Below are positions 1 to 10,746 of a stretch of DNA of 64,000 nt, in pieces (position 1 is the first letter of the stretch; each line of letters starts with the position of its first letter). The notes beneath the pieces are model-generated. The model was not told where the DNA came from. It worked only from the letters and a program-made list of their open reading frames with translations, and searched no databases. This DNA comes from Rahnella sikkimica (GTDB lineage: Bacteria > Pseudomonadota > Gammaproteobacteria > Enterobacterales > Enterobacteriaceae), in NCBI RefSeq assembly GCF_002951615.1, contig NZ_CP019062.1, positions 620,001 to 684,000 of the forward strand. The letters run 5' to 3'. Both the position numbers and the translations under genes were made by a program.

Positions 1-2721
1 GGCGAGCGCCGCATGGAAATGCGTCAGGAGCTTGAGCAGGTGCAGTCGCGTATTCGTGAACTGACTGCGCGCGCACCGGTCTGGCTCGCCGCTCAGGAAG
101 CGCTGAGCCAGCTGAGCGAGCAAAGTAAGGAACCGCTGGAAAGCAGCCAGCAGGTGACTGAATACATGCAGCAGTTGCTGGAAACCGAACGCGAAACGAC
201 GGTTGAACGTGATGAGGTCGCTGCACGTAAGCGTCGCATCGAAGGCCAGATCACCCGTCTGAGCCAGCCAAGCGGTGCGGAAGACTCCCGCATGATTGCG
301 CTGGCAGAACGTTTTGGCGGCGTACTGTTATCTGAAATTTATGATGACGTCACCATCGATGATGCACCGTATTTCTCCGCGTTGTATGGTCCGTCACGCC
401 ACGCGATCGTCGTGCCTGATTTGTCGTTGATTCGCGATCAGCTCGATGGCCTCGATGATTGCCCGGAAGATCTCTATCTGATTGAAGGGGATCCGCAGTC
501 ATTTGACGATAACGTCTTTGAAGTGGATGAGATGCAGGGCGCGGTGCTGGTTAAAACCGGCGACCGCCAGTGGCGTTATTCTCACTTCCCGCAGGTCCCG
601 CTGTTTGGCCGTGCCGCGCGTGAAAACCGTCTGGAAACGCTGCATAAAGAACGCGAAAGTTTATCCGAGCGTTATGCCACGCTGTCCTTTGACGTCCAGA
701 AAATCCAGCGCGCGCATCAGGCATTCAGCCGTTTCATCGGCAGTCATTTGGCCGTTGCATTTGATGCTGACCCGGAAGCAGATATCCGCACGCTGAGCGG
801 GCGTCGTGGCGAACTTGAGCGCGCACTGAATGCGCACGAAAGCCAGAACCAGCAACAACGTCAGCAATACGAGCAGGCGAAAGAAGCCGTCGCGATGCTG
901 AATAAATTGCAGCCGCGCGTCGGTTTGTTATGCGATGAAACGCTGATTGACCGTGTGGAAGAAATCCGTGAAGAAATGGAAGAAGCGCAGGATTCTGCCC
1001 GTTTCATCCAGCAGCACGGCATTTCCTTGGGTAAACTCGAACCGCTGGTCTCGGTATTACAAAGTGACCCGGAACAGCATGAGCAACTGAAAGAAGATTA
1101 TGCGCAGGCTCAGCACGCACAACGTCTGGCGAAACAGCAGGCGTTTTCCCTGACAGAAGTGGTTCAGCGTCGCGCTCATTTCGGCTACACCGATTCTGCC
1201 GGTATGCTCAATGAAAACAGTGACCTGAATGACAAACTGCGTCAGCGTCTTGAACATGCGGAGGCGGAACGTACCCGCGCCCGTGAGCAGATGCGTCAGC
1301 ATCAGACGCAATATACCCAATACAGTCAGGTTCTGGCATCACTGAAAAGTTCGTTTGATGCCAAACGCGACATGCTCAAAGAGCTGAGTCAGGAATTGCA
1401 GGATATCGGCGTTCAGGCTGATCCGAACGCCGAAGCACGCGCCAAAACGCGCCGTGATGAATTGCATACCGCTCTCAGCACGAACCGTGCGCGCTGCAAC
1501 CAGCTCGAAAAACAGATTACTTTCTGTGAAGCCGAGATGGACAATTTGCAGAAGAAATTACGCAAGCTGGAACGTGATTACCATCAGAGCCGTGAGCAGG
1601 TCGTCACGTCGAAAGCAGGATGGTGCGCAGTGATGCGTTTAGTGAAGGATAATGGCGTCGAGCGCCGTCTTCACCGCCGCGAGCTGGCCTACATGGGGGG
1701 CGACGAATTGCGCTCTATGTCGGATAAATCGCTCGGTGCGCTGCGTCTGGCCGTGTCTGACAACGAACATCTGCGCGATGTGCTTCGTCTTTCTGAAGAT
1801 CCCAAACGTCCTGAGCGTAAAATTCAGTTCTATATTGCCGTCTATCAGCATCTGCGCGAGCGTATCCGTCAGGATATTATCCGCACGGACGATCCGGTTG
1901 AAGCCATCGAACAGATGGAAATCGAGCTGGGGCGTCTGACTGAAGAACTGACGGCGCGTGAGCAACAGCTGGCGATCAGCTCGAAGAGTGTGGCGAATAT
2001 TATTCGCAAGACGATTCAGCGCGAGCAAAACCGTATCCGTCAGCTCAACCAGGGTCTGCAGGCCGTGGCGTTTGGTCAGGTTAAAAGTGTGCGTCTTAAT
2101 GTCAATGTGCGCGAAGCCCACGCCGGTTTACTGGATGTGCTTTCTGAGCAGCAGGAACAGCATCAGGATTTGTTCAGCAGTAACCGTCTGACCTTCTCCG
2201 AAGCACTGGCAAAACTGTATCAGCGTCTGAATCCGCAAATCGATATGGGGCAACGTACACCGCAAACGATCGGTGAAGAGCTTCTGGATTACCGTAATTA
2301 CCTCGAAATGGAGGTCGAAGTTAACCGGGGGTCAGATGGCTGGTTGCGTGCAGAAAGTGGCGCATTGTCTACCGGTGAAGCGATCGGTACCGGTATGTCG
2401 ATTCTGGTGATGGTAGTTCAGAGCTGGGAAGACGAATCGAGCCGTATGCGCGGCAAAGATATTTCGCCTTGCCGCCTGTTGTTCCTCGACGAAGCAGCGC
2501 GTCTGGATGCTAAATCCATCGCCACGCTGTTTGAGCTTTGCGACCGGTTGGAAATGCAGCTTATTATTGCTGCCCCGGAAAATATCAGCCCGGAAAAAGG
2601 CACAACTTACAAACTGGTGCGTAAAGTGTTTGGTAATAATGAACACGTGCATGTGGTGGGGTTGCGTGGCTTTGCTCCGGAACTTCCGGCACTCGCCACC
2701 ACGGAAGCCGACGCTTCCTGA
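1..2721 (+). CDS. mukB: MukB, chromosome partition protein (3' part)
   Basis: SMC-like ATPase of the MukBEF condensin, which compacts and segregates the chromosome. The reading frame is open from base 1, so the gene begins outside the window; 906 codons remain of a family length near 1,480, and the in-frame ATG at 13 is internal. The fragment covers coiled-coil arm, hinge region (around residues 85-150, with the conserved [15 protein letters not shown] stretch) and C-terminal head. The head shows the ABC signature [10 protein letters not shown] starting at residue 789 of the fragment and a Walker B Asp-Glu at 830-831 ([11 protein letters not shown]). Long Gln/Glu/Arg-rich stretches fit the antiparallel coiled coil. 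mukF and mukE would lie upstream. A terminator follows 20 bases after the stop. Confidence 0.97.
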   Translation, partial: GERRMEMRQELEQVQSRIRELTARAPVWLAAQEALSQLSEQSKEPLESSQQVTEYMQQLLETERETTVERDEVAARKRRIEGQITRLSQPSGAEDSRMIALAERFGGVLLSEIYDDVTIDDAPYFSALYGPSRHAIVVPDLSLIRDQLDGLDDCPEDLYLIEGDPQSFDDNVFEVDEMQGAVLVKTGDRQWRYSHFPQVPLFGRAARENRLETLHKERESLSERYATLSFDVQKIQRAHQAFSRFIGSHLAVAFDADPEADIRTLSGRRGELERALNAHESQNQQQRQQYEQAKEAVAMLNKLQPRVGLLCDETLIDRVEEIREEMEEAQDSARFIQQHGISLGKLEPLVSVLQSDPEQHEQLKEDYAQAQHAQRLAKQQAFSLTEVVQRRAHFGYTDSAGMLNENSDLNDKLRQRLEHAEAERTRAREQMRQHQTQYTQYSQVLASLKSSFDAKRDMLKELSQELQDIGVQADPNAEARAKTRRDELHTALSTNRARCNQLEKQITFCEAEMDNLQKKLRKLERDYHQSREQVVTSKAGWCAVMRLVKDNGVERRLHRRELAYMGGDELRSMSDKSLGALRLAVSDNEHLRDVLRLSEDPKRPERKIQFYIAVYQHLRERIRQDIIRTDDPVEAIEQMEIELGRLTEELTAREQQLAISSKSVANIIRKTIQREQNRIRQLNQGLQAVAFGQVKSVRLNVNVREAHAGLLDVLSEQQEQHQDLFSSNRLTFSEALAKLYQRLNPQIDMGQRTPQTIGEELLDYRNYLEMEVEVNRGSDGWLRAESGALSTGEAIGTGMSILVMVVQSWEDESSRMRGKDISPCRLLFLDEAARLDAKSIATLFELCDRLEMQLIIAAPENISPEKGTTYKLVRKVFGNNEHVHVVGLRGFAPELPALATTEADAS

Positions 2722-2740
2722 TGCGTTTCTGAAGTCCCAG

Positions 2741-2770
2741 ACGCCCTGGTATTTTACCGGGGCGTTTTTT
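2741..2770 (+). terminator. Rho-independent terminator of mukB
   Basis: Nine-pair stem (left arm 2741-2749, right arm 2757-2765, one G-T pair) around a 7-base loop, then a T run to 2770. It begins 20 bases after the mukB stop and would separate mukB from ldtD. Confidence 0.9.
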
Positions 2771-3132
2771 ATTGTCCGCAGTTCCCTATTTTCTTCATGC
2801 TTTTTTTCTTAAATATTCTTTTAATGTCAGATAATTACTTATTCATTTCTCTGATGCTTTCTTAAAAATACTTCTCAGCTATAAATAACAATTAAGATTT
2901 TTATAACTTGCTGGGTGATTAGTGAGCTAAAACCTTTCTGACCAACGGAAAGTCCACAATGAAGTCTTTATTTCGTCTGACGGCTGGCTTAGAGTCTTTA
3001 CGTGAGTGAGAGGCGGACTCTATTGCATTGAGTTCCTGCGCAAAAAAAGAAATCTGTTTATATACTTAATCTAAGCGCTACTGGCTTAATTTTGGGGATC
3101 AAATTGGGTAATTTATCGGGAGGCAAGGGAAA
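2771..3132 (+). promoter_or_regulatory. mukB-ldtD intergenic region with ldtD promoter
   Basis: AT-rich spacer of about 360 bases that must hold the ldtD promoter; no single -10/-35 pair stands out. No CpxR-type GTAAA-N5-GTAAA box was seen, although E. coli ldtD belongs to the Cpx envelope-stress regulon. A 16-codon reading frame (2959-3009) with a GGAAAG motif upstream could be a leader peptide, but nothing else supports it. The ldtD ribosome site is GGGAGG at about 3118-3123. Confidence 0.4.
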
Positions 3133-4983
3133 ATGTTATTGAATCAAAGGTCTCTCAGGTTTTTAGTCGCCAGTTGTCTGCTGGCGAGCGGTCTGTCGCC
3201 CTGGTTTTCTGTCTGGGCCACCGTACCCACTATGCCGGTAGGAAAAACAACGCTTTCAAGCGTTCAGAGCATGAGTCAGTTGCAGGCAGAGCTGGCACCA
3301 CGCGGCATTCGTCCACTGTATTTATCCTCTTTGTCCTCACTGTATGCTGCCAATCATATGCAGCCTATGTGGAAGGACAGAGAATCTATCCAGATCTTCC
3401 AGCAGCAATTAGCCGAGCTGGCAATTTCGGGTATTCAGCCGCAATTCACCCAATGGGTTAAATGGCTGACGGATCCTGAGGTCAAAGGCATGGCGCGCGA
3501 TGTTGTCCTGTCTGATGCGATGTTGGGGTATCTGCAATTTACCAGCAGCGTTGAAGCCAAGGGTGACACCTGGCTTTACAGTAATGTGCCGTACAAAATG
3601 ACCACGCCGCCGCTGACGGTGATTAACCAGTGGCAACTGGCAGTGCGTCAGGGCGACACGGCACGGTATCTGTCCACGCTGACGCCACAACATCCTTACT
3701 ATGCCAAAATGCACGATGCTCTGAAGCTTATGCTGGCAGACAATCGCCCGTGGCCAGTGATACGCGGCGCGGCGAGCTTACGGCCCGATCAAATCAGCGA
3801 TGATGTGCCTGCGCTGCGCGAAATTCTGACCCGAACGGGCATGATGGTGGCGTCACCTGAAGAAGCTAAATCACCGAAGCCGACCGATGAGACGATTGCG
3901 CCAAACGTGCCGGGAAGTGCGGCGAATGATGATCTGTCCGTCGATGAAGCGGCCGATAAAGCGCAGCCTGCAACACCTGCGGTCAGCCCTTCTGCAACGT
4001 CCGTTCAGGATGTGTTGCCAACGGTTCAGGCCGGCGGAACGCCTGCTCCGGCCGTGCCGGTTGCTGTATCAAATAACCAGTACACGCCTGATCTGGTCGA
4101 AGCCGTTAAACGCTTTCAGAAATGGCAGGGGCTGGAAGCTGACGGCATTATTGGCGGGCGTACGCGCCAGTGGCTGAATGCGTCTCCGCAATTGCGTGCC
4201 ACATTGCTGGCGCTGAATATTCAACGTTTACGTATTCTTCCGGGCAATGTGAATACGGGCATTATGGTGAATATTCCAAACTACCAGCTCACCTACTATC
4301 TCAACGGTAGCGAAGTTTTATCATCACGGGTCATTGTCGGCCGCCCAAGCCGGAAAACGCCATTGATGAGCAGTGCGCTCAATAACGTTGTCGTGAACCC
4401 GCCGTGGAACGTGCCGACAACGTTAGTCCGTGAAGATATCGTGCCAAAAGCCATGAACAATCCGACGTACTTCCAGCAGCATGGTTATCAGGTATTGTCC
4501 GGCTGGAGCAATGATGCGGAAGTGATTGATCCGTCGATGATTGACTGGGCGATGGTTTCACCAAGCCATTTCCCATATCGAATCCGTCAGGCACCCGGCG
4601 CAAGCAATTCCCTGGGGCGTTATAAATTTAACATGCCAAGTTCCGATGCCATTTATTTGCATGACACGCCGAACCATAATCTGTTCAGCAAAGACATTCG
4701 CGCACTGAGTTCCGGGTGTGTGAGGGTGAATAAAGCGTCGGAGCTGGCCAATATGCTGTTGCAAGATGCAGGCTGGAACGATACGCGGATTTCTTCAGCA
4801 CTTCAGGGGGGAAATACTACGTATGTGGCGATCCGTCATCACATACCGGTAAAACTGTTCTATCTGACGGCGTGGGTGGCTGACGATGGTAAGCCGCAAT
4901 TCCGCACAGATATTTACAATTACGATTCTACTGTGAGATCGGGTGCACAAATTTTGTCTCAGGCAGAAATCTTGCTCCAATAA
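3133..4983 (+). CDS. ldtD: L,D-transpeptidase LdtD (YcbB)
   Basis: Periplasmic murein L,D-transpeptidase that makes 3-3 (mDap-mDap) cross-links in peptidoglycan, a stress-repair and beta-lactam-bypass activity in E. coli. 616 residues against 615 in E. coli. Order: signal peptide (about 1-29), scaffold domain, a Pro/Ala/Asp-rich linker (about 240-313), a peptidoglycan-binding domain (about 317-350, with [14 protein letters not shown]) and the YkuD catalytic domain (about 375-545). The catalytic motif runs from His510 (HDTPNH) to SSGC with the nucleophile at Cys529, one residue off E. coli Cys528. ATG preceded by GGGAGG. It lies between mukB and mepK as in E. coli and is followed by a terminator. 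Confidence 0.96.
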   Translation: MLLNQRSLRFLVASCLLASGLSPWFSVWATVPTMPVGKTTLSSVQSMSQLQAELAPRGIRPLYLSSLSSLYAANHMQPMWKDRESIQIFQQQLAELAISGIQPQFTQWVKWLTDPEVKGMARDVVLSDAMLGYLQFTSSVEAKGDTWLYSNVPYKMTTPPLTVINQWQLAVRQGDTARYLSTLTPQHPYYAKMHDALKLMLADNRPWPVIRGAASLRPDQISDDVPALREILTRTGMMVASPEEAKSPKPTDETIAPNVPGSAANDDLSVDEAADKAQPATPAVSPSATSVQDVLPTVQAGGTPAPAVPVAVSNNQYTPDLVEAVKRFQKWQGLEADGIIGGRTRQWLNASPQLRATLLALNIQRLRILPGNVNTGIMVNIPNYQLTYYLNGSEVLSSRVIVGRPSRKTPLMSSALNNVVVNPPWNVPTTLVREDIVPKAMNNPTYFQQHGYQVLSGWSNDAEVIDPSMIDWAMVSPSHFPYRIRQAPGASNSLGRYKFNMPSSDAIYLHDTPNHNLFSKDIRALSSGCVRVNKASELANMLLQDAGWNDTRISSALQGGNTTYVAIRHHIPVKLFYLTAWVADDGKPQFRTDIYNYDSTVRSGAQILSQAEILLQ

Positions 4984-5028
4984 ATGCAGTAAAACTAATC
5001 TGATAAGGGTCTGAATATTTGGCCTGAT

Positions 5029-5059
5029 AACGAGCGTGAGTCACTGGCACGCTCGTTTT
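5029..5059 (+). terminator. Rho-independent terminator of ldtD
   Basis: Perfect 9-pair stem (5030-5038 with 5048-5056), loop of 9, then TTTT; an A-T pair extends the base. Because it lies inside the longest possible mepK frame (an ATG at 5036), it argues for the shorter mepK start. Confidence 0.88.
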
Positions 5060-5161
5060 GCTTTACGGGCTCCCTTGACTCGCAGAAATTTGGCGGTTAA
5101 GGTTCAAAACGGTTCCGAATGGAGCTTATTTTTGACTCTCTTACCGGATAGTAAACTGTTC

Positions 5162-5713
5162 ATGAATGAAATCGACAAACATCGCCGTAAATGGCTGGCA
5201 TTAGGCAGTGCCGCTATGGGGATTGCATTGCTTCCGAGCCGTGCATTTGCCACTCTTTCCACACCTCGTCCGCGTATTTTAGTGGTTAACAATCTGAATA
5301 CCGGCGAAACCCTCAAAACTGAGTTTTTTGATGGAAAGCGTTATAACAAGGATGAGTTGGCCCGGTTGAATCATCTGTTCAGGGACTATCGTGCGGAAAA
5401 AGTAAAAAGTATCGATCCCGCGCTTTTCGACCATCTCTATCGTTTGCAGGTGATGCTCGGTGGCGCGAACAAACCGGTTCAGCTGATTTCCGGCTATCGT
5501 TCGCTGGCGACCAATAACAGCATGCGTGAGCCAGGAAGCGGCGTCGCGAAACACAGTTACCACACGCTCGGACAAGCCATGGATTTCCATATCCAGGGCA
5601 TTGAACTGAGTAATATCCGCAAAGCAGCATTAAAAATGCGGATGGGTGGTGTAGGATATTATCCACGAAGTAACTTTGTGCACATTGATACCGGGCCAGC
5701 ACGAACCTGGTAG
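5162..5713 (+). CDS. mepK: Murein endopeptidase MepK (YcbK)
   Basis: Zinc metallopeptidase of the M15A/DUF882 family. In E. coli MepK cleaves mDap-mDap cross-links, the product of enzymes such as LdtD next door. The start at 5162 gives 183 residues (E. coli 182) beginning with MNEIDKHRRK, a [16 protein letters not shown] signal (RRKWLALGS) ending near residue 30. The frame could open at 5036, but that would run through the ldtD terminator and lacks family similarity. Zinc ligands are visible as His134 (SYHTLGQAMDFH), Asp141 and His174 (NFVHIDTG). The ribosome site at the chosen start is weak. Followed at once by a strong hairpin before gloC. Confidence 0.92.
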   Translation: MNEIDKHRRKWLALGSAAMGIALLPSRAFATLSTPRPRILVVNNLNTGETLKTEFFDGKRYNKDELARLNHLFRDYRAEKVKSIDPALFDHLYRLQVMLGGANKPVQLISGYRSLATNNSMREPGSGVAKHSYHTLGQAMDFHIQGIELSNIRKAALKMRMGGVGYYPRSNFVHIDTGPARTW

Positions 5714-5724
5714 TGTGCGTAATT

Positions 5725-5754
5725 AATGGCCTGCCCAAACGGACAGGCCATTTT
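5725..5754 (+). terminator. Terminator between mepK and gloC
   Basis: Nine-pair stem (5725-5733 with 5744-5752) plus inner C-G pairs, followed by TTTT. It starts 12 bases after the mepK stop and ends only 2 bases before the gloC ribosome site (GGAG, 5757-5760), so gloC must rely on read-through or on a promoter inside mepK. Confidence 0.8.
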
Positions 5755-5764
5755 GTGGAGCCCT

Positions 5765-6412
5765 ATGAAATTCCATCTTATTACTGTCACGGCGTTCAGC
5801 CAGAATTGCTCACTGATTTGGTGTACGAAAACCAATCAGGCCGCGCTTGTCGATCCGGGCGGTGAAGCTGCAAAAATAATCCGCGAAGTTTCCGACAAAG
5901 GTGTGCTGGTCACGCAAGTTTTGCTGACACACGGCCACCTTGATCACGTTGGTGCCGCCGCAGAACTGGCTGCGCATTATCAGGTTCCGATCATCGGGCC
6001 ACAAAAGGAAGATCAGTTCCTGCTCGATGCGTTGCCGACACAAAGTCAGATGTTTGGCCTTGATCATTGTGACCCGCTGACGCCAGATACCTGGCTGGAA
6101 GAAGGGGATACCGTGAGCGTGGGTGAAGAGGTGCTTTCGGTGTTGCATTGTCCGGGACATACGCCGGGACACATTGTTTTCATCAATGATAAATCGCGGC
6201 TGGCGGTTTCCGGTGATGTGATTTTTAAAGGCGGAGTAGGGCGCAGTGATTTCCCGCGCGGGGACCATCAGGCGCTGATTCATTCCATCAAGGCAAAATT
6301 ATTGCCGCTCGGGGATGATATCGTCTTTATTCCGGGGCACGGGCCCATGTCCGATTTTGGGTACGAACGTAAAAATAACCCGTTCCTGCAGGACGAACTG
6401 CCGGTCTGGTAA
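5765..6412 (+). CDS. gloC: Type II glyoxalase II GloC (YcbL)
   Basis: Metallo-beta-lactamase-fold hydrolase of S-lactoylglutathione, the last step of methylglyoxal detoxification. mgsA, which makes methylglyoxal, lies farther right in the window. The start at 5765 (SD GGAG) gives 215 residues, the same as E. coli; an in-frame ATG at 5726 lies within a terminator and is rejected. The metal-binding motif is THGHLDH with His56, His58, Asp60 and His61; further ligands sit in [14 protein letters not shown] and GHGPMSDFG. The short C-terminus is typical of the YcbL branch. A two-way terminator separates it from convergent aspC. Confidence 0.94.
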   Translation: MKFHLITVTAFSQNCSLIWCTKTNQAALVDPGGEAAKIIREVSDKGVLVTQVLLTHGHLDHVGAAAELAAHYQVPIIGPQKEDQFLLDALPTQSQMFGLDHCDPLTPDTWLEEGDTVSVGEEVLSVLHCPGHTPGHIVFINDKSRLAVSGDVIFKGGVGRSDFPRGDHQALIHSIKAKLLPLGDDIVFIPGHGPMSDFGYERKNNPFLQDELPVW

Positions 6413-6435
6413 ATTTTTCCGGCAGCGAGAATACA

Positions 6436-6466
6436 AAAAGCCCGTCAGTTTCCTGACGGGTTTTTT
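6436..6466. terminator. Two-way terminator between gloC and aspC
   Basis: Eight-pair stem (6441-6448 with 6453-6460), 4-base loop, T6 on the right and A5 on the left, so it can end transcription from either side. Confidence 0.92.
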
Positions 6467-6490
6467 AATGGAATTCAGAAATGCGAATTC

Positions 6491-7681
6491 TTACAGCACG
6501 GCGACAATGGCTTCACACAACGGTGCCATGTTGTCGAGCGTAATACCGGCCACATTGATACGACCAGAGTTCACCGCGTAAACGCCGAATTCATCACGCA
6601 GACGCAACACCTGATCTTTGGTCAGGCCGCTGAACGAGAACATCCCGTTCTGATTAATAATAAAGCTGAAATCCTGCTGCGCGCCTTTTTCCTGCAACGT
6701 GCTGACAAACAACTGGCGCATGCGATGGATACGCTGACGCATATCGCTCAGTTCCTGCTCCCACAGCGTGCGCAGTGCTTCATTACCCAGAATAGTGGCA
6801 ACAACCGCTGCGCCGTGTGCTGGCGGGTTGGAGTAGTTTGCGCGGATAACCGATTTCACCTGGCTGAATGCACGGTCTGCGGTTTCGGCATCGGCTGCCA
6901 CTAACGTACAGGCACCGACGCGCTCATTGTATAAGCCGAAATTTTTTGAATAAGAGCTCGCGACCAGCAATTCTTTATGATTAGCCACGAACAAACGCAG
7001 ACCTGCTGCGTCTTCTTCAAGACCTTTGGCAAAGCCCTGATAGGCGAAATCAAACAGCGGCAGCCAACCTTTAGCGACAGACAATTCAGCCAGCTGAGCC
7101 CACTGTTCTTCTGTCGGATCAATACCTGTCGGGTTGTGGCAGCACCCATGGAACAACACCACGTCGCCAGCCTGTGCTTCGCTCAGGCTTTTAAGCATGC
7201 CATCAAAGTCGAGGCTGTGATTGGCGGCGTCGTAATAATTGTATTCTGCAACGTCCAGACCCGCAGCCGAGAAAACGCCTTTATGGTTCGGCCAGCTTGG
7301 GTTGCTGACCCACACGCGTTTGGCACTGGTTTGCGTGGCGATAAAATCAGCGGCAATACGCAGTGCGCCGGTCCCGCCAGGCGTTTGTGCAGTGCGGGCA
7401 CGTTTGTTGGCAATAACAGCACTGTCTTTACCAAACAGCAATTCCTGCGTGCAACGTGCGAAATCAGGTAACCCGTCGATGCTCAGATAGGTTTTTGTCG
7501 TTTCATTTTCCAACAGGAATTGTTCGGCTTTCTTCACACTGGCCAGAACCGGGGTTTTACCGGTTTCATCTTTATAAACACCAATCCCCAGATTGATTTT
7601 ATTTGAGCGGTCGTCAGCGCGGAAAAGATCGGAAAGACCCAGAATCGGGTCGGCAGGTGCTGCAGTGATTTTTTCAAACAT
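6491..7681 (-). CDS. aspC: Aspartate aminotransferase
   Basis: PLP-dependent transaminase interconverting aspartate/2-oxoglutarate and oxaloacetate/glutamate; also acts on aromatic amino acids. 396 residues from the ATG at 7681, equal to E. coli AspC. The PLP lysine is Lys246 in [15 protein letters not shown], and the substrate-binding Arg lies near the C-terminus (SGRINVAG). The frame extends to 7696 through an upstream ATG, but the GGAAG ribosome site and family length favour 7681. Transcribed leftward downstream of ompF, with a terminator between them, so it has its own promoter in 7682-7854. Confidence 0.97.
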   Translation of the reverse strand: MFEKITAAPADPILGLSDLFRADDRSNKINLGIGVYKDETGKTPVLASVKKAEQFLLENETTKTYLSIDGLPDFARCTQELLFGKDSAVIANKRARTAQTPGGTGALRIAADFIATQTSAKRVWVSNPSWPNHKGVFSAAGLDVAEYNYYDAANHSLDFDGMLKSLSEAQAGDVVLFHGCCHNPTGIDPTEEQWAQLAELSVAKGWLPLFDFAYQGFAKGLEEDAAGLRLFVANHKELLVASSYSKNFGLYNERVGACTLVAADAETADRAFSQVKSVIRANYSNPPAHGAAVVATILGNEALRTLWEQELSDMRQRIHRMRQLFVSTLQEKGAQQDFSFIINQNGMFSFSGLTKDQVLRLRDEFGVYAVNSGRINVAGITLDNMAPLCEAIVAVL

Positions 7682-7854
7682 GTTGGAAACTTCCATAGCC
7701 TGATATTTCGAAAGAGGGCATCAGGGTAACGCCGGAGCCCCTTTTTGCCAACCGTTTGCGGCAAAAAGAAAGCAGAGTTGTGAGAAGGCGTGCGAGATTA
7801 AAATAATTTATGAGATGAGGTGGCAAAGCGGATTTTCGGCAAACGCATAAATGC

Positions 7855-7880
7855 AAAAGGCAGAGCCGAAGCCCTGCCTT
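7855..7880 (-). terminator. Terminator of ompF
   Basis: On the minus strand a 7-pair stem (7880-7874 with 7863-7857) plus two inner G-C pairs closes a TTCG tetraloop, followed by TTTT. Confidence 0.88.
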
Positions 7881-7923
7881 GATATCCACTTTGATGCGCC
7901 CGTAAGCGCATCGTTAAGCGATA

Positions 7924-9045
7924 TTAGAACTGGTAAACCAGACCCAGAGCGACGATATCGTCAGTTGCGATGCCGTTAGCTTTGGTGAAGTCATTGTCAT
8001 CCAGCAGGTTGATTTTGTAGTCAACATAGGTAGACATGTTTTTGTTGAAGTAGTAAGTCGTACCCACTTCTACGTATTTCACCAGATCCTGATCGTCGCC
8101 GTAAGAGCTGTTCAGCTGTTTTCCTTTAGATTGCAGGTAAGCAACAGATGGGCGCAGACCGAAGTCGAACTGATACTGTGCAATAACTTCGAAGTTCTGA
8201 GTTTTGTTAGCGAATTGCTGTTGGCCATCACGAGTACCGTTAGCTGCGCCGTTACCTGCGTCAGTATTACCAAACGGAGTCATGTTGCGGGTTTCTGCAT
8301 ACATCGCTGCCAGATAAACGCCGTTGGCGTCAAATTTGGTACCAACAGTCCAGACGTCAGCTTTGTCGCCGTTGCCGTCTGCAGTCTGAGCATCAGTACG
8401 GTCAGAAGACGCGTAAGCTGCACCTACGCTGACGCCTGCGCCGATGTCATAAGTTGAAGACAGTGCATAACCGTCACCGTTTTGTTTATCAACATCACGG
8501 CTGTCGTTCTCGTTTTTACCCTGGTATTGCAAAGCAAAGTTCAGGCCGTTTACCAGACCGAAGAAGTTTGTATTACGGTAGGTTGCTACACCGTTAGTAC
8601 GGCCAACCATGTAGTTGTCAGTGTATGTGTAAGTGTCGCCGCCGTATTCTGGCAGGTTATCGGTCCATGCTTCAACATCGTAGACAGCGCCGTAGTTACG
8701 ACCGTAGTCGAAAGAACCAGCATCGCCAAATTTCAGACCAGCAAAGCCCAGTCGGGTTTTGGTGCCTTCAGTACCCTGGTTTTCCGCGTGGTTAGCCTGA
8801 ACGTTGTATTCCCACTGGCCGTAACCGGTCAGCTGGTCAGTAATTTGAGTTTCGCCTTTGAAGCCGAAACGAACATAAGTCTGATCGCCATCAACACTTT
8901 TGTCATCAGAGAAGTAATGCAAACCATCAACTTTACCGTACAGGTCCAGTTTGTTGCCGTCTTTGTTGTAAACTTCTGCTGCATTAGCTGCACCAGCGGC
9001 TAACAGAGCTGGGATTACTACTGCAAGAATGTTGCGCTTCATCAT
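7924..9045 (-). CDS. ompF: Outer-membrane porin, OmpF type
   Basis: Trimeric 16-strand beta-barrel porin for small hydrophilic solutes. 373 residues from the ATG at 9045 (two ATG codons in tandem, preceded by GAGGGT). The signal peptide is about 22 residues ending AGAANA, then [16 protein letters not shown]. The L3 constriction-loop region (LPEYGGD) and the C-terminal VYQF ending with the aromatic needed for BAM-dependent assembly are present. Position between aspC and asnS matches E. coli ompF; by sequence alone the OmpC/PhoE relatives are also close. The upstream region carries OmpR-like boxes. Codon choice is highly biased, as in abundant proteins. Confidence 0.93.
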   Translation of the reverse strand: MMKRNILAVVIPALLAAGAANAAEVYNKDGNKLDLYGKVDGLHYFSDDKSVDGDQTYVRFGFKGETQITDQLTGYGQWEYNVQANHAENQGTEGTKTRLGFAGLKFGDAGSFDYGRNYGAVYDVEAWTDNLPEYGGDTYTYTDNYMVGRTNGVATYRNTNFFGLVNGLNFALQYQGKNENDSRDVDKQNGDGYALSSTYDIGAGVSVGAAYASSDRTDAQTADGNGDKADVWTVGTKFDANGVYLAAMYAETRNMTPFGNTDAGNGAANGTRDGQQQFANKTQNFEVIAQYQFDFGLRPSVAYLQSKGKQLNSSYGDDQDLVKYVEVGTTYYFNKNMSTYVDYKINLLDDNDFTKANGIATDDIVALGLVYQF

Positions 9046-9197
9046 TATTATTACCCTCATTGGTTTTATATGGACACCTGCCACTGCCCTAAACAATTCT
9101 TTACGGAACTATTCGTGAGAGTTTGGTGTCTCCTGTGTCTGAACGCACTATTCCATCCGAGGTTCGCTTAATCCACAGCGAAAATGCTACGAAATTA

Positions 9198-9245
9198 CTA
9201 AATATGTTTCAGCGAGAAAGAATGTATTTCAAAATGTGTATTTTA
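9198..9245 (-). promoter_or_regulatory. OmpR-like boxes upstream of ompF
   Basis: On the minus strand, ACATTTTGAAATACA (around 9222-9240) and GCTGAAACATATTT (9200-9213) resemble the known OmpR half-site pattern of TTTTGAAACAT-like blocks spaced by about 20 bases. They lie 155-200 bases upstream of the ompF start, where E. coli carries its F-boxes. The remaining ompF leader (9046-9197) shows no other clear element. Confidence 0.55.
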
Positions 9246-9280
9246 CGGAACTTTGTGACGGGGATCTATCTTTAAAAATG

Positions 9281-9304
9281 ACAAAGGCCAGCTTAGCTGG
9301 CCTT
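9281..9304 (-). terminator. Terminator of asnS
   Basis: Perfect 9-pair stem (9284-9292 with 9296-9304) around a 3-base loop; the minus strand runs into TTTGTC. It lies about 40 bases past the asnS stop. Confidence 0.75.
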
Positions 9305-9345
9305 CGAGTTGTGGCAATTTTGTAAAATATAAATACGTTATTTAA

Positions 9346-10746
9346 TTAGAAGGTTGCATTACGTGGTGTGCGAGGGAACGGGATCACGTCACGTACGTTT
9401 TGAACACCGGTGACATAAGCCACTAAACGTTCGAATCCTAACCCGAAACCAGAGTGCGGCACCGTGCCGTAACGACGAAGATCGCGGTACCACCAGTAAT
9501 CTTCCTGTTTCAGGCCCATTTCGGCCATACGGGCGTCCAGAACATCCAGACGTTCTTCACGTTGAGAACCCCCGATAATCTCGCCAATACCCGGTGCCAG
9601 AACATCCATGGCAGCAACTGTTTTGCCGTCATCGTTCAAACGCATATAGAAAGATTTGATATCTTTAGGATAATTTTTCACAACGACCGGCGCTTTGAAG
9701 TGCTGTTCTGCAAGATAGCGCTCGTGTTCAGAAGAAAGATCCACACCCCATGAAACCGGGTTTTCAAATGTCTGGCCGCAATTCATTAGGATTTCTACTG
9801 CATCGGTGTAATCCACCTGCGCGAAATCGGAGGTTACAAAACGCTCCAGGCGAGCAACCGCATCTTTGTCTACGCGTTCGGCGAAGAAGGCCATATCGTC
9901 TGAACGTTCGTTCAAAACGGCCTGGAAAACATACTTCAGCATGTTTTCAGCCAGTGATGCGACATCATCAAGCGTGGCAAACGCGACTTCCGGTTCAACC
10001 ATCCAGAACTCAGCGAGGTGGCGGCTGGTGTTGGAGTTTTCTGCGCGGAAAGTCGGGCCGAAGGTGTACACCTTGGACAGCGCACATGCATAAGCTTCGC
10101 CGTTCAGCTGGCCGGAAACGGTCAGGAAAGATTCTTTACCAAAGAAGTCTTCGCTGAAGTCGATTTCGCCTTTATCCGTACGCGGCAGGTTTTGTAGATC
10201 CAGCGTAGAAACGCGGAACATCTCGCCTGCGCCTTCAGTATCCGACGCGGTGATCAGCGGGGTTGAAACCCAGAAGTAGCCGTTTTCGTGATAGAAACGG
10301 TGAATCGCCTGAGAAAGCGTGTTGCGCACACGGGCAACCGCACCAATCAAGTTAGTACGCGGGCGCAGGTGAGCGACTTCACGTAAATATTCGATGCTGT
10401 GGCGTTTCGCCGCCATCGGATACGTATCAGGATCATCCACCCAGCCCACCACTTTAACGGCGGTTGCCTGCAGCTCGAAACTCTGGCCTTCGCCAGGAGA
10501 CGCGACAACGGTGCCGGTCACTTCAACCGAACAGCCGGTGGTGAGGCGCAATACGTCTTCCTGATAATTGGGCAGAGAATTATTGACGACGGCCTGTAAA
10601 GGATTAAAGCAGGAGCCGTCATAAACGGCGACGAATGAGATACCCGCTTTAGAATCTCTCCGGGTACGTACCCAACCGCGTACGGTGACTTCACTGTCAA
10701 CCGCAGCACGGCCTTGCAGTACGTCGACTACAGGCACAACGCTCAT
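9346..10746 (-). CDS. asnS: Asparaginyl-tRNA synthetase
   Basis: Class IIb aminoacyl-tRNA synthetase charging tRNA-Asn in the cytoplasm. 466 residues, the same as E. coli. N-terminal OB-fold anticodon-binding domain (about 1-110, with [14 protein letters not shown]), then the catalytic core with motif 2 ([16 protein letters not shown]) and motif 3 ([15 protein letters not shown]). The ending PFPRTPRN fits the AsnRS/AspRS group, and the length and N-terminus fit AsnS rather than AspS. The ribosome site on the minus strand is GAGAGAAA. Lies between ompF and pncB as in E. coli. Confidence 0.98.
   Translation of the reverse strand: MSVVPVVDVLQGRAAVDSEVTVRGWVRTRRDSKAGISFVAVYDGSCFNPLQAVVNNSLPNYQEDVLRLTTGCSVEVTGTVVASPGEGQSFELQATAVKVVGWVDDPDTYPMAAKRHSIEYLREVAHLRPRTNLIGAVARVRNTLSQAIHRFYHENGYFWVSTPLITASDTEGAGEMFRVSTLDLQNLPRTDKGEIDFSEDFFGKESFLTVSGQLNGEAYACALSKVYTFGPTFRAENSNTSRHLAEFWMVEPEVAFATLDDVASLAENMLKYVFQAVLNERSDDMAFFAERVDKDAVARLERFVTSDFAQVDYTDAVEILMNCGQTFENPVSWGVDLSSEHERYLAEQHFKAPVVVKNYPKDIKSFYMRLNDDGKTVAAMDVLAPGIGEIIGGSQREERLDVLDARMAEMGLKQEDYWWYRDLRRYGTVPHSGFGLGFERLVAYVTGVQNVRDVIPFPRTPRNATF

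Noticed and set aside
1639..2121. 160-codon minus-strand frame opposite mukB
   Set aside because: Antisense to the conserved MukB coiled coil; composition typical of shadows.
5036..5161. 42-codon N-terminal extension of mepK
   Set aside because: It starts within the ldtD terminator and would bury the [12 protein letters not shown] signal.
8482..9003. 173-codon plus-strand frame opposite ompF with a hydrophobic, signal-like look
   Set aside because: Hydrophobic Val/Ala/Thr repeats come from the antisense of porin beta strands; no ribosome site.
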